Below are positions 1 to 5,766 of a stretch of DNA of 14,578 nucleotides, piece after piece. The position numbers and the translations under genes are program-made. Source of the DNA: DASYTH01 sp035712165 (lineage in GTDB: Bacteria; Actinomycetota; Actinomycetes; Mycobacteriales; Pseudonocardiaceae). The notes beneath the pieces are model-generated. The model was given only the letters and a program-made list of their open reading frames with translations. It was not told the DNA's origin and did not search any database. Within the stretch, counting starts at the first letter, position 1; the number at the start of each line of letters is the position of its first letter. The stretch covers positions 1-14,578 of the forward strand of contig NZ_DASTBH010000349.1 of NCBI RefSeq assembly GCF_035712165.1. The letters are read 5' to 3'.

Positions 1-33
1 CGGTGGAGCCCGAACACGCTCGCCAACGCATAA
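1..33 (+). CDS. C-terminal tail of an upstream gene (partial)
   Basis: The frame open from the window edge encodes RWSPNTLANA and stops at a TAA (31-33), ten bases before the udh start. The frame, tight spacing and direction suggest the end of a preceding gene in the same operon. Ten residues are too few to name it. Given the next two genes it could be another sugar-acid catabolism enzyme, but nothing in the residues proves this, and it may be a chance open frame. Confidence 0.35.
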   Translation, partial: RWSPNTLANA

Positions 34-42
34 GCTGCGGGA

Positions 43-840
43 GTGCCCCAACGGATTCTGGTGACCGGCGCGGCCGGGCGGATCGGCACGCTGGTTCGGC
101 CGCGGCTGGCCGGACCGGACCGGGTGCTCCGGTTGCTGGACATCGCGCCGGTTCCACCGGCCACCGGCGGCGAGCAGGTCGAGCCGGTCAACGCCTCCAT
201 CACCGATCTGGCCGCCATGTCCGCGGCGTCGGAGGATGTCGACGCCATCATCCATCTGGGCGGAATCCCGGGTGAGGACGCCTGGCGCGACATCCTCGAG
301 GTCAACATCCATGGGACCTACACCGTGCTGGAGGCGGCCCGGCGGGCCGGGGTGCGCCGGGTGATCCTGGCCAGCAGCAACCACGCGGCCGGGTTCGCGC
401 CGCTGGGCGAGGGCCCGATCCCGGACCACCTCTACCCCAGGCCGGACACCTACTACGGCGTCAGCAAAGCGGCCGGTGAGGCGCTCGGCAGCCTCTACCA
501 CGACCGGTACGGGCTGGACGTGGTCGCGATCCGGATCGGCGCCTGCTTCGAGCGCCCGACGCTCGAGCGGGAGCTGGGCATCTGGCTGTCGCCGGACGAC
601 TGCGCCCGGCTGTTCGAGGCGGCGATCTCCGTGCCGGAGCCCGGTTTCCGGCTCGTGTGGGGCGCCTCGGCCAACACCCGGGGAATCTTCTCCCTGGACG
701 CGGCCCGGTCGCTCGGCTACCAGCCGCGGGACGACTCCGAGGTTTTCGCCGGCAGTGTCGAGCCGGCGACCGGGTTGAGCCGTAAGTTCGTCGGCGGGGA
801 GTTCTGTTCGCCAGATCTCGACGCGGAGGTCACCGCATGA
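43..840 (+). CDS. udh: Uronate dehydrogenase (NAD-dependent, extended SDR fold)
   Basis: The predicted cytoplasmic enzyme (265 aa, the usual family length) oxidises D-glucuronate or D-galacturonate to the aldarolactone with NAD+ (EC 1.1.1.203 type). The Rossmann motif TGAAGRIG is at residues 8-15. The block ASSNHAAGF (110-118) closely resembles the SSNHxxGFY substrate-binding signature of uronate dehydrogenases. The catalytic pair is Y138xxxK142. The segment RIGACFERP followed by WLSPDD (164-186), and VWGASAN (205-211), also fit this subfamily rather than generic epimerases. The GTG start at 43 is the first start after an in-frame TAA and is needed to keep the glycine-rich loop; GGGAG lies unusually close to it. 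The gene overlaps the aldehyde dehydrogenase gene by ATGA. Other sugar-nucleotide epimerases are a less likely alternative. Confidence 0.85.
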   Translation: MPQRILVTGAAGRIGTLVRPRLAGPDRVLRLLDIAPVPPATGGEQVEPVNASITDLAAMSAASEDVDAIIHLGGIPGEDAWRDILEVNIHGTYTVLEAARRAGVRRVILASSNHAAGFAPLGEGPIPDHLYPRPDTYYGVSKAAGEALGSLYHDRYGLDVVAIRIGACFERPTLERELGIWLSPDDCARLFEAAISVPEPGFRLVWGASANTRGIFSLDAARSLGYQPRDDSEVFAGSVEPATGLSRKFVGGEFCSPDLDAEVTA

Positions 841-2336
841 CCAGGATGCTCGACGTCCAGGGCTACAACCCGCGCACCGGGGCGCCGGTCGGCCCCGCCG
901 TCGCGGCGAGCACCGCCGAGGAGGTGGACCGGGCCGCCAATGCCGCCGCGGCAACGTTTCCGGTCTGGTCCGGCCTGCCCGCGCAACGCCGCGCCGAGGT
1001 GCTCGACGCTCTGGCCGACGCGCTGGACGCGACGGCCGGCGAACTGGTCGCGGTGGCCGACGCGGAGACCGCGCTGGGCGAGACCAGGCTGCGCAACGAG
1101 GTCGGGCGAACCACCGGTCAGCTCAGGATGTTCGCCGACCTGCTCCGCCGGGGCCGGCATGTCGAGGCGATCATCAGTCCGGCCGACCCCGCCGCCGGAC
1201 GGCCGGACGTGCGGCGGATGCTGCACCCGATCGGTCCGGTGGCGGTGTTCTCGGCCAGCAACTTCCCGATGGCGTTCTCCGTTGCCGGCGGCGACACGGC
1301 TTCCGCGCTGGCGGCCGGCTGCCCCGTCGTGGTGAAGGCGCACGAGGGTCACCCGCAGACCTCGGTCCTGGTCGCCCGGACCCTGGGGCAGGCACTGGCC
1401 GGCGCGGGGCTGCCCACCGAGATTCTGGGTCTGGTGCACGGTTTCGATGCCGGCGGCGCGCTGGTGCGGCATCCGGCGGTGCGCGCGGTCGGCTTCACCG
1501 GGTCGCTGCGCGGCGGTCGGGCGCTGGCCGACCTCGCCGCCGCCCGGCCGGACCCGATCCCGTTCTACGGCGAGCTCGGCAGCGTCAACCCGGTCGTGGT
1601 GCTGCCCGGCGCCGCGCGCACCCGGGCGACGGAGATCGCCGCCGAGTACGCCGGCTCGCTCACCCTCGGCGCCGGCCAGTTCTGCACCAACCCCGGGCTG
1701 CTGTTCGTGCCGGACGACGCGGACCTGCTGGCCGCGCTGGCTGATGCGGTCCGGTCCACCAGCGCCGGACCGATGCTCAGCAAACGCATGCGTGACTCCT
1801 ATGTGGACGTCACGGCCCGAATGGCCGGCGACGCCCTGCATCCGCTGGCCGAGGGCGCCGCTGCCGACGGCGCCTGGGCGGTGGCGCCCCAGGTGTGGCG
1901 GCTCGACCTCGCGACGTTCGCCGCGCGGGTGGACACGCTGACCGAGGAGGTCTTCGGGCCCGCCGGTCTCGTGGTCAGCTATTCCACAGTGGACGATCTG
2001 CTGCCCGTGCTGTCCCGGTTGGACGGTAGCCTCACCGGTTCGGTGCACGCGGCCGACGACGAGCCGGACGCCGCGGCGGCCGTCGGCGCCGCACTGCGTC
2101 CCCTGGTCGGACGGCTGATCTACAACGGCTGGCCGACCGGCGTCGCGGTCTGCTGGGCGATGCACCACGGCGGGCCGTGGCCGGCGTCCACCTCGGCCCT
2201 GCACACGTCCGTCGGCGGCACGGCGCTGCGCCGCTGGCAGGTACCGGTCGCCTACCAGGGGTGGCCGCAGGATCTGCTGCCCGCCGAGCTCCGCGACGAC
2301 AACCCGCTCGGGATCCCGCGCACCGTCCAGGACTGA
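837..2336 (+). CDS. Aldehyde dehydrogenase, alpha-ketoglutaric semialdehyde (2,5-dioxopentanoate) dehydrogenase type
   Basis: This 499-aa enzyme has the full aldehyde dehydrogenase fold. Visible landmarks are SASNFP (139-144) with Asn142, the cofactor-site Lys167 in VVVKAHEG, GFTGS (219-223), general base Glu246 in YGELGS, catalytic Cys283 in GQFCTNP, and EVFGP (371-375). The segment FSVAGGDTASALAAGCPVVV (147-166) is characteristic of the KGSADH branch, which oxidises 2,5-dioxopentanoate to 2-oxoglutarate, the last step of oxidative uronate, aldarate and pentose catabolism. Its ATG overlaps the udh stop (ATGA), indicating translational coupling and a shared pathway. The dehydratases that should act between the two enzymes are not in the window. 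Substrate assignment rests on subfamily resemblance and context. Confidence 0.85.
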   Translation: MTRMLDVQGYNPRTGAPVGPAVAASTAEEVDRAANAAAATFPVWSGLPAQRRAEVLDALADALDATAGELVAVADAETALGETRLRNEVGRTTGQLRMFADLLRRGRHVEAIISPADPAAGRPDVRRMLHPIGPVAVFSASNFPMAFSVAGGDTASALAAGCPVVVKAHEGHPQTSVLVARTLGQALAGAGLPTEILGLVHGFDAGGALVRHPAVRAVGFTGSLRGGRALADLAAARPDPIPFYGELGSVNPVVVLPGAARTRATEIAAEYAGSLTLGAGQFCTNPGLLFVPDDADLLAALADAVRSTSAGPMLSKRMRDSYVDVTARMAGDALHPLAEGAAADGAWAVAPQVWRLDLATFAARVDTLTEEVFGPAGLVVSYSTVDDLLPVLSRLDGSLTGSVHAADDEPDAAAAVGAALRPLVGRLIYNGWPTGVAVCWAMHHGGPWPASTSALHTSVGGTALRRWQVPVAYQGWPQDLLPAELRDDNPLGIPRTVQD

Positions 2337-2341
2337 GCGCC

Positions 2342-2368
2342 TGTCACGATCCGGGGTGGCGTCTCGTC
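2342..2368 (+). promoter_or_regulatory. ECF41-type sigma factor promoter
   Basis: TGTCACG (2342-2348) is followed after exactly 16 bases by CGTC (2365-2368). The published consensus for ECF41 sigma factors is TGTCACA-N16-CGTC, so only the last base of the -35 element differs. It begins five bases after the aldehyde dehydrogenase stop and would start transcription near 2375, about 40 bases before the AhpD-like start codon. Genes for carboxymuconolactone-decarboxylase-like proteins are the classic ECF41 targets. No ECF41 sigma gene is in the window. Confidence 0.65.
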
Positions 2369-2413
2369 CAGACTGGTGGCCGAGACGGTTGTGGACGGAA
2401 GGGACAGTCACCC

Positions 2414-2884
2414 ATGGAACCGCGGATGCAGATCGCCAAGCTCGCGCCCGAGGCGTACCGGCACATGCTCGGCCTGGAACGGTTTCTGGCGGCGAGCACC
2501 CTGCCGGCCGGGATCAAGGAGTTGGTGAAGCTGCGGGCGAGCCAGCTCAACGGCTGCGCCTACTGCGTGGACATGCACAGCCACGATCTGAAGGCGGCGG
2601 GAGAGACCGACGAGCGGCTGTTCGCGGTGGTCGCCTGGCGGGAGGCGCCGTTCTTCACCGAGGCGGAGCGCGCGGCGCTCGCGCTGACCGAGGAGGCCAC
2701 CCGGCTCGGGCCGGAGGGTGTGTCCGACGAGGTGTGGCAGCAGGCCAGCGCCCAGTTCGACGAGCCGACGCTGGCCGCGCTGGTGGTCGCGATCGCCACG
2801 ATCAACGCGTGGAACCGGTTCGGCGTCACCCTGCGGATGGTGGCCGGCTCGCACCGCACGGCGGCCGCCGGCGCGGGGCGCTAG
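2414..2884 (+). CDS. AhpD-like / carboxymuconolactone decarboxylase family protein
   Basis: A 156-aa all-helical protein of the AhpD/CMD superfamily. The active-site signature is clear: C48xxC51 followed by H55, in NGCAYCVDMHSH, with upstream E36 in the IKELVKLRAS helix. Such proteins are usually peroxidase-type thiol enzymes or oxidoreductase partners; the actual substrate is unknown. The ATG at 2414 is chosen because GGAAGGGA (2397-2404) lies at a normal distance upstream and residues 1-20 fit the family N-terminus. A longer in-frame reading from 2177 would run through the dehydrogenase gene and is not credible. The gene has its own ECF41-like promoter, so it is probably a stress-responsive single-gene unit rather than part of the uronate operon. 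Its stop shares the tetramer CTAG with the convergent VOC gene. Confidence 0.85.
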   Translation: MEPRMQIAKLAPEAYRHMLGLERFLAASTLPAGIKELVKLRASQLNGCAYCVDMHSHDLKAAGETDERLFAVVAWREAPFFTEAERAALALTEEATRLGPEGVSDEVWQQASAQFDEPTLAALVVAIATINAWNRFGVTLRMVAGSHRTAAAGAGR

Positions 2885-3657
2885 TCGACCCGGCGCAGCG
2901 CGACGTCGCCCGGTCCGGTCCGGTCGGCGCCGGCGCCGGTGATGCCGATGGCCCGCAGACCCAGCGCATCCGGCTCGCCGGCGTCGTCCCGGGCGTGTGT
3001 CGCCACATCGAAGCTGAACACCTCCAGCGTCGCCGGCGCGGCCCGGAGGTTGGTGATCAGGAAGCCGTTCTCGTCCGCCGGGCGCACGACCTGGCCGATG
3101 CGGCCGAGTCCGAGCCGTCCGGCGTAGAACGTCAGCGCCTGGTCGAGGTCGGGCACGGTGATCGCCACGTGGTCGAACCGGGGCCGGCCGTCCCAGTCCC
3201 GGTCGCCGTCGATCTCCTGCTGGGCAAGCTGTTCCGACCAGAGGTTGTGGTGTCGCACGTAGCCCTGGACCAGCTCCAGGCAGGTGCCGTCCGGATCGCG
3301 GAAGAACGCGATGCGGACGCCGCCGACCGCGTCGAACGGCCCGAGGTCGAAGGCGACGCCGGCCGCGCGCAACCGGGCGACCCAGGCGTCGACGTCGGCG
3401 ACCTTCATGCCGAAGTGCCGGATGCCGCGCTGCCGGTTGTCGGCGTCCCAACCGGTGGGCCGCCCGGCCGGACCGACCTCGACCAGCCGCACGGCGGGGA
3501 ACGAACCGAGCACCGCGACCGGCCGGCCCGCGTCGTCGGCCGTGGTCCGGGTGCGCGGAAAGCCGAGCAGTCCGGTGTAGAGGGCTTCGGCCCGGCCCAG
3601 GTCGCGCACGCCGATCTCGACGTGGGCCAGGCGGCCCCGGTCACCTGATGCCGGCAC
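2881..3657 (-). CDS. Two-domain VOC (glyoxalase/dioxygenase-like) protein
   Basis: The 258-aa protein contains two vicinal-oxygen-chelate modules. The first (about residues 8-135) has possible metal ligands H12 (LAHVEIG), H81 (GIRHFGMKV) and E128 (GTCLELVQGY). The second (about 158-245) starts at FDHVAITVPDLDQALTFYAG with H163 and has E212 in LEVFSF. Such proteins range from extradiol dioxygenases to lyases and isomerases, and the substrate cannot be read from the sequence. The GTG at 3657 is used because it begins just before the first VOC strand; the next in-frame candidate is a CTG at codon 10. It overlaps the last 17 bases of the IclR-type gene, so the two are probably co-transcribed. Confidence 0.8.
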   Translation of the reverse strand: MPASGDRGRLAHVEIGVRDLGRAEALYTGLLGFPRTRTTADDAGRPVAVLGSFPAVRLVEVGPAGRPTGWDADNRQRGIRHFGMKVADVDAWVARLRAAGVAFDLGPFDAVGGVRIAFFRDPDGTCLELVQGYVRHHNLWSEQLAQQEIDGDRDWDGRPRFDHVAITVPDLDQALTFYAGRLGLGRIGQVVRPADENGFLITNLRAAPATLEVFSFDVATHARDDAGEPDALGLRAIGITGAGADRTGPGDVALRRVD

Positions 3658-4375
3658 GGCGCAACCTGGTGGCCAGCTTGCCGGCGCTCGCTACGACGGC
3701 GGCGGCGACGCGGGCGAGCTCCTCGGGGGTCGCTTCCGCGACCGGCATCGAGCAGCTGATCGCGTCGCTCGGCGGGATGCGGTGGTCCACGACGGCCGCG
3801 ACGCAGGTGACCCCGGGGATGCCGTGTTCGCTCTCGCAGGCCCAGCCCTGGGCGCGGACCCCTTCCAGCCAGCCGTGCAGCCGGGTGTGGGTGGTGAGGG
3901 TGTGCCGGGTGTACGGCCGCAGCGTCGGGCCCAGGACCGCCCGCACCTCCGCGGGCGTGCGGGCGGCGAGCAGCGCCAGGCCCAGGGCGGTGATGTGGGC
4001 CGGGACGCGGCGCCCGACCCGGGAGAACAACGGCTGCGCGCCGCTGCGTTCCCGGGTGGCCAGGTACAGCACGTGCGCGCCGTCGCGCCGGGCGTAGTTG
4101 GTGGTGTGCCCGACCTCGGCGCGCAGGTCCTCCAGCGCGTCGCAGGCGTACGGGTACGCCGGGTCGAGATCCAGGTAGGTGCTGCCGGACAGCAGCGCGT
4201 GCGGTCCGACGCCGAACGCCGAGCCGGCCGGGCCCGTCTCGATCCGCTTCAGCTCGCGCAGGGTGCGCGGCAGAGCGTGCGGTGACGACCGGGGATGTCC
4301 CATCCGCTCCTGCAGCTCAGCCAGCGTGAGCCGGCTGCCGGCGGCGGCCGCCGCACCCGTCGCATCGTGCGCCAT
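3641..4375 (-). CDS. IclR-family transcriptional regulator with atypical N-terminal domain
   Basis: From the ATG at 4375 the protein has 244 aa. Residues about 70-240 form a recognisable IclR effector-binding domain, with VPAHITALGLALLA (124-137), GWACESEHGIPGVTCVAAVV (177-196) and AISCSMP (205-211). The N-terminal winged helix-turn-helix is reduced: LTLAELQERMGHPRSSPHALPRTLREL (16-42) is present, but the first helix that normally precedes it is replaced by a short Ala/Gly stretch. Prolines stand at residues 32 and 36 inside the recognition helix, where leucines are usual. A longer reading from 4438 adds 21 residues but does not restore the helix. It probably controlled the neighbouring VOC gene or the divergent gene at 4481. 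Impaired DNA binding is possible. Confidence 0.75.
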   Translation of the reverse strand: MAHDATGAAAAAGSRLTLAELQERMGHPRSSPHALPRTLRELKRIETGPAGSAFGVGPHALLSGSTYLDLDPAYPYACDALEDLRAEVGHTTNYARRDGAHVLYLATRERSGAQPLFSRVGRRVPAHITALGLALLAARTPAEVRAVLGPTLRPYTRHTLTTHTRLHGWLEGVRAQGWACESEHGIPGVTCVAAVVDHRIPPSDAISCSMPVAEATPEELARVAAAVVASAGKLATRLRRAGIR

Positions 4376-4480
4376 GCCCCCAGCCTGCCGTCCGACACAT
4401 CCCTGGCGCCAGGCCGGTTTGGGGGTGGTGGGCCGCACCGGGTGGCGTGATCATGTGATGGGGACCGGTGAGGAGGCGCT
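4376..4480. promoter_or_regulatory. Divergent intergenic region between the IclR-type gene and the gene at 4481
   Basis: The 105 bases between two divergent starts should hold promoters for both. ATCATGTGAT (4450-4459) is a small imperfect-centre palindrome overlapping TGATCA (4448-4453) and could be a regulator site, but it is short. AGGAGG at 4471-4476 is a strong ribosome binding site for the plus-strand gene. No convincing -35/-10 pair was found. Confidence 0.3.
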
Positions 4481-5599
4481 GTGGTGCGGGTCTCGGGGCA
4501 TGCCTATCCGTGGGATGTGGTGGGAGATGTGGGGTTCCCGGCGCGCGTGGGGGCAGCGGGGATCACCGAGGTGACGCTGGCGGCGGCCTACCACTCGACC
4601 AGGGCCGCGACGCCGTTGCACCCGGGGCATCAGGTGGTCGAGGCGCGCGACGCGGCGTTGTACCGGCCGGTGCGGCAGGCGGTGTGGGGGGCGCGGCGGC
4701 TGCGACCGGTGCCGGCGGACTGGGTGCCGGCGGACGACCCCTTCGGGGTGGCGGCGGAAGCGCTTCGACGGGCGGGGCTGGGGGTGGTGGCGTGGGTGGT
4801 GTTGCCCCACAACACGCGGCTGGGGCGGGAGTTTCCCGAGCTGGCGGTGGTGAACTGCGTCGGGGACCGGTACCCCTACGCGCTGTGCCCGGCACAGGAG
4901 GAGGTGCGGGAGTACGCGGCGACCCTGGCGGTCGAGGCGGTGGCTGGGGTGGCGGTCGACGGGGTGTCGCTGGAGGCCTGCGGGCAACTCGGGATCGAGC
5001 ACAACAGTCATCACGAGAAGACGGCGGGGGTCTGGTCGGCCACGGCGAGCAGGGCACTGTCGGTGTGTTGCTGTGTGGCGTGCCGGGCGGGCTGGACGGA
5101 GCGCGGGCTGGTGGCCGAGGAGGTGCTGGCGGCGCTGCGGCAGGCCGTGCACCGCGACGTCGAGCTACCCGGGGAGCTGGCGGGTGAGCTGCTGGGGGTT
5201 CGGCACCGCGGCACCGACCTGCTGCGCGGCGAGGTGCTGGCGGCGCTGCGGGCGGTCGCGCCGGGCGTGCCGGTGACGGTGCACGCCGACCCGGACCCGT
5301 GGGCGACCGGCGCGTCGCCGGGCCTGACCTCGGCGGCCGCGGCGGGGGAGACGGGGCTGCTGGTGCCGGCCTGGCCGACCGGCCCGGCGAGCGCGGCGGG
5401 GGTGGCCGTGGCGGGGCGCGGCGGGGCGCCGGTGGACGCCTACGTGACCGTGCTGCCGCCGGCCGAGCCGGCGGATCTGCCGGGGCACGTCGAGCGGCTG
5501 GTCGCCGCCGGGGTACGTGGTCTCAACCTTTACCACCTGGGGCTGGCCGGGCGGGAGCGGCAGGAGCTGCTGGCCGGGCTCGTCGAAGCGCTTCAGTAA
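4481..5599 (+). CDS. Predicted TIM-barrel protein, glycoside-hydrolase-like, substrate unknown
   Basis: A 372-aa protein without signal peptide or membrane segments, so probably cytoplasmic. Alternating strand and helix segments suggest a TIM barrel: GITEVTLAAAYHS (27-39), GVVAWVVLPHN (101-111), DGVSLEACGQLG (160-171), VPVTVHADPDPW (263-274) and GVRGLNLYHLG (344-354). Glu165 after strand DGVSLE sits where many barrel glycosidases carry a catalytic acid. It is followed by HNSHHEK (174-180) and a CxCxxC cluster (Cys196, 198, 201), recalling the CxCxxC element of putative GHL6-type glycosyl hydrolases. AGGAGG at 4471-4476 would suit GTG 4484 slightly better than GTG 4481. The coding strand is unusually rich in G (many GGG, GTG and CGG codons) compared with the ngc genes. 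Its position before a ROK-ngcEFG unit suggests a role in amino-sugar or glycan use; this is inference. Confidence 0.75.
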   Translation: MVRVSGHAYPWDVVGDVGFPARVGAAGITEVTLAAAYHSTRAATPLHPGHQVVEARDAALYRPVRQAVWGARRLRPVPADWVPADDPFGVAAEALRRAGLGVVAWVVLPHNTRLGREFPELAVVNCVGDRYPYALCPAQEEVREYAATLAVEAVAGVAVDGVSLEACGQLGIEHNSHHEKTAGVWSATASRALSVCCCVACRAGWTERGLVAEEVLAALRQAVHRDVELPGELAGELLGVRHRGTDLLRGEVLAALRAVAPGVPVTVHADPDPWATGASPGLTSAAAAGETGLLVPAWPTGPASAAGVAVAGRGGAPVDAYVTVLPPAEPADLPGHVERLVAAGVRGLNLYHLGLAGRERQELLAGLVEALQ

Positions 5600-5611
5600 T
5601 GGTCTGAACCA
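5600..5611 (+). promoter_or_regulatory. DasR-like operator, site 1
   Basis: TGGTCTGAACCA lies directly after the stop codon of the preceding gene. The 16-mer around it, AATGGTCTGAACCAGT, differs from the Streptomyces DasR element ACTGGTCTAGACCAGT at three positions, two of them a swap in the centre. DasR is the GntR-family regulator of N-acetylglucosamine and chitin genes, which fits the ngc genes downstream. No dasR gene is present here. Confidence 0.5.
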
Positions 5612-5675
5612 GTGACCTCCCCACTTCGAACCGTGTCCGGCGCGGCGCTCTTGGCGATACGTCGCGGTAACGGTA

Positions 5676-5687
5676 TGGTCCAGACCA
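5676..5687 (+). promoter_or_regulatory. DasR-like operator, site 2 (overlaps the -35 box)
   Basis: TGGTCCAGACCA matches the DasR core TGGTCTAGACCA at 11 of 12 positions. With the next base on each side it forms perfect 6-bp arms, ATGGTC and GACCAT, around a central CA. It abuts the TTGACG -35 box beginning at 5688, a placement typical of repression by blocking RNA polymerase. It is the best of the three sites. Confidence 0.6.
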
Positions 5688-5716
5688 TTGACGTGACCGC
5701 CAACACTTCCTAGCCT
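5688..5716 (+). promoter_or_regulatory. Sigma-70 (HrdB)-type promoter of the ROK-ngcEFG unit
   Basis: TTGACG (5688-5693) and TAGCCT (5711-5716) are separated by exactly 17 bases, matching the principal actinomycete promoter pattern TTGACN and TANNNT. Transcription would start near 5723, inside the palindrome at 5720-5744 and about 44 bases before the ROK start codon. The two operator types overlap this promoter on either side. Confidence 0.6.
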
Positions 5717-5719
5717 CCC

Positions 5720-5744
5720 CGAGTTAGGAAACCTTCCTAACTCG
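5720..5744. promoter_or_regulatory. Perfect palindrome, probable ROK-family operator
   Basis: The arms CGAGTTAGGAA (5720-5730) and TTCCTAACTCG (5734-5744) are exact reverse complements around a 3-base centre ACC. The core TTAGGAA...TTCCTAA resembles operators found before actinobacterial carbohydrate genes controlled by ROK or NagC/XylR-like repressors. It covers the predicted transcription start and ends 22 bases before the ROK start codon, so autoregulation is the simplest reading. An RNA hairpin in the leader is possible but there is no downstream T-tract. Confidence 0.6.
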
Positions 5745-5750
5745 AACGAG

Positions 5751-5762
5751 AGGTCTGAACCA
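5751..5762 (+). promoter_or_regulatory. DasR-like half-conserved site 3, overlapping the ROK ribosome binding site
   Basis: AGGTCTGAACCA shares the 11-mer GGTCTGAACCA exactly with site 1 and sits 75 bases after site 2. Its left end overlaps the only purine-rich candidate ribosome binding site (GAGAGG) before the ATG at 5767. It is less symmetrical than site 2, so binding by a DasR-like protein is less certain. Confidence 0.4.
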
Positions 5763-5766
5763 CCGT

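Noticed and set aside
717..2411. Long minus-strand open frame opposite udh and the aldehyde dehydrogenase gene
   Set aside because: Its product is rich in Arg, Gly, Pro and His with no recognisable domain, as expected for the antisense of high-GC coding sequence. The plus-strand genes have clear motifs.
2356..3648. 430-codon plus-strand open frame across the AhpD-like and VOC genes
   Set aside because: It is out of frame with the AhpD-like motif CxxC and antisense to the VOC gene. Composition is low-complexity and no family motif is visible.
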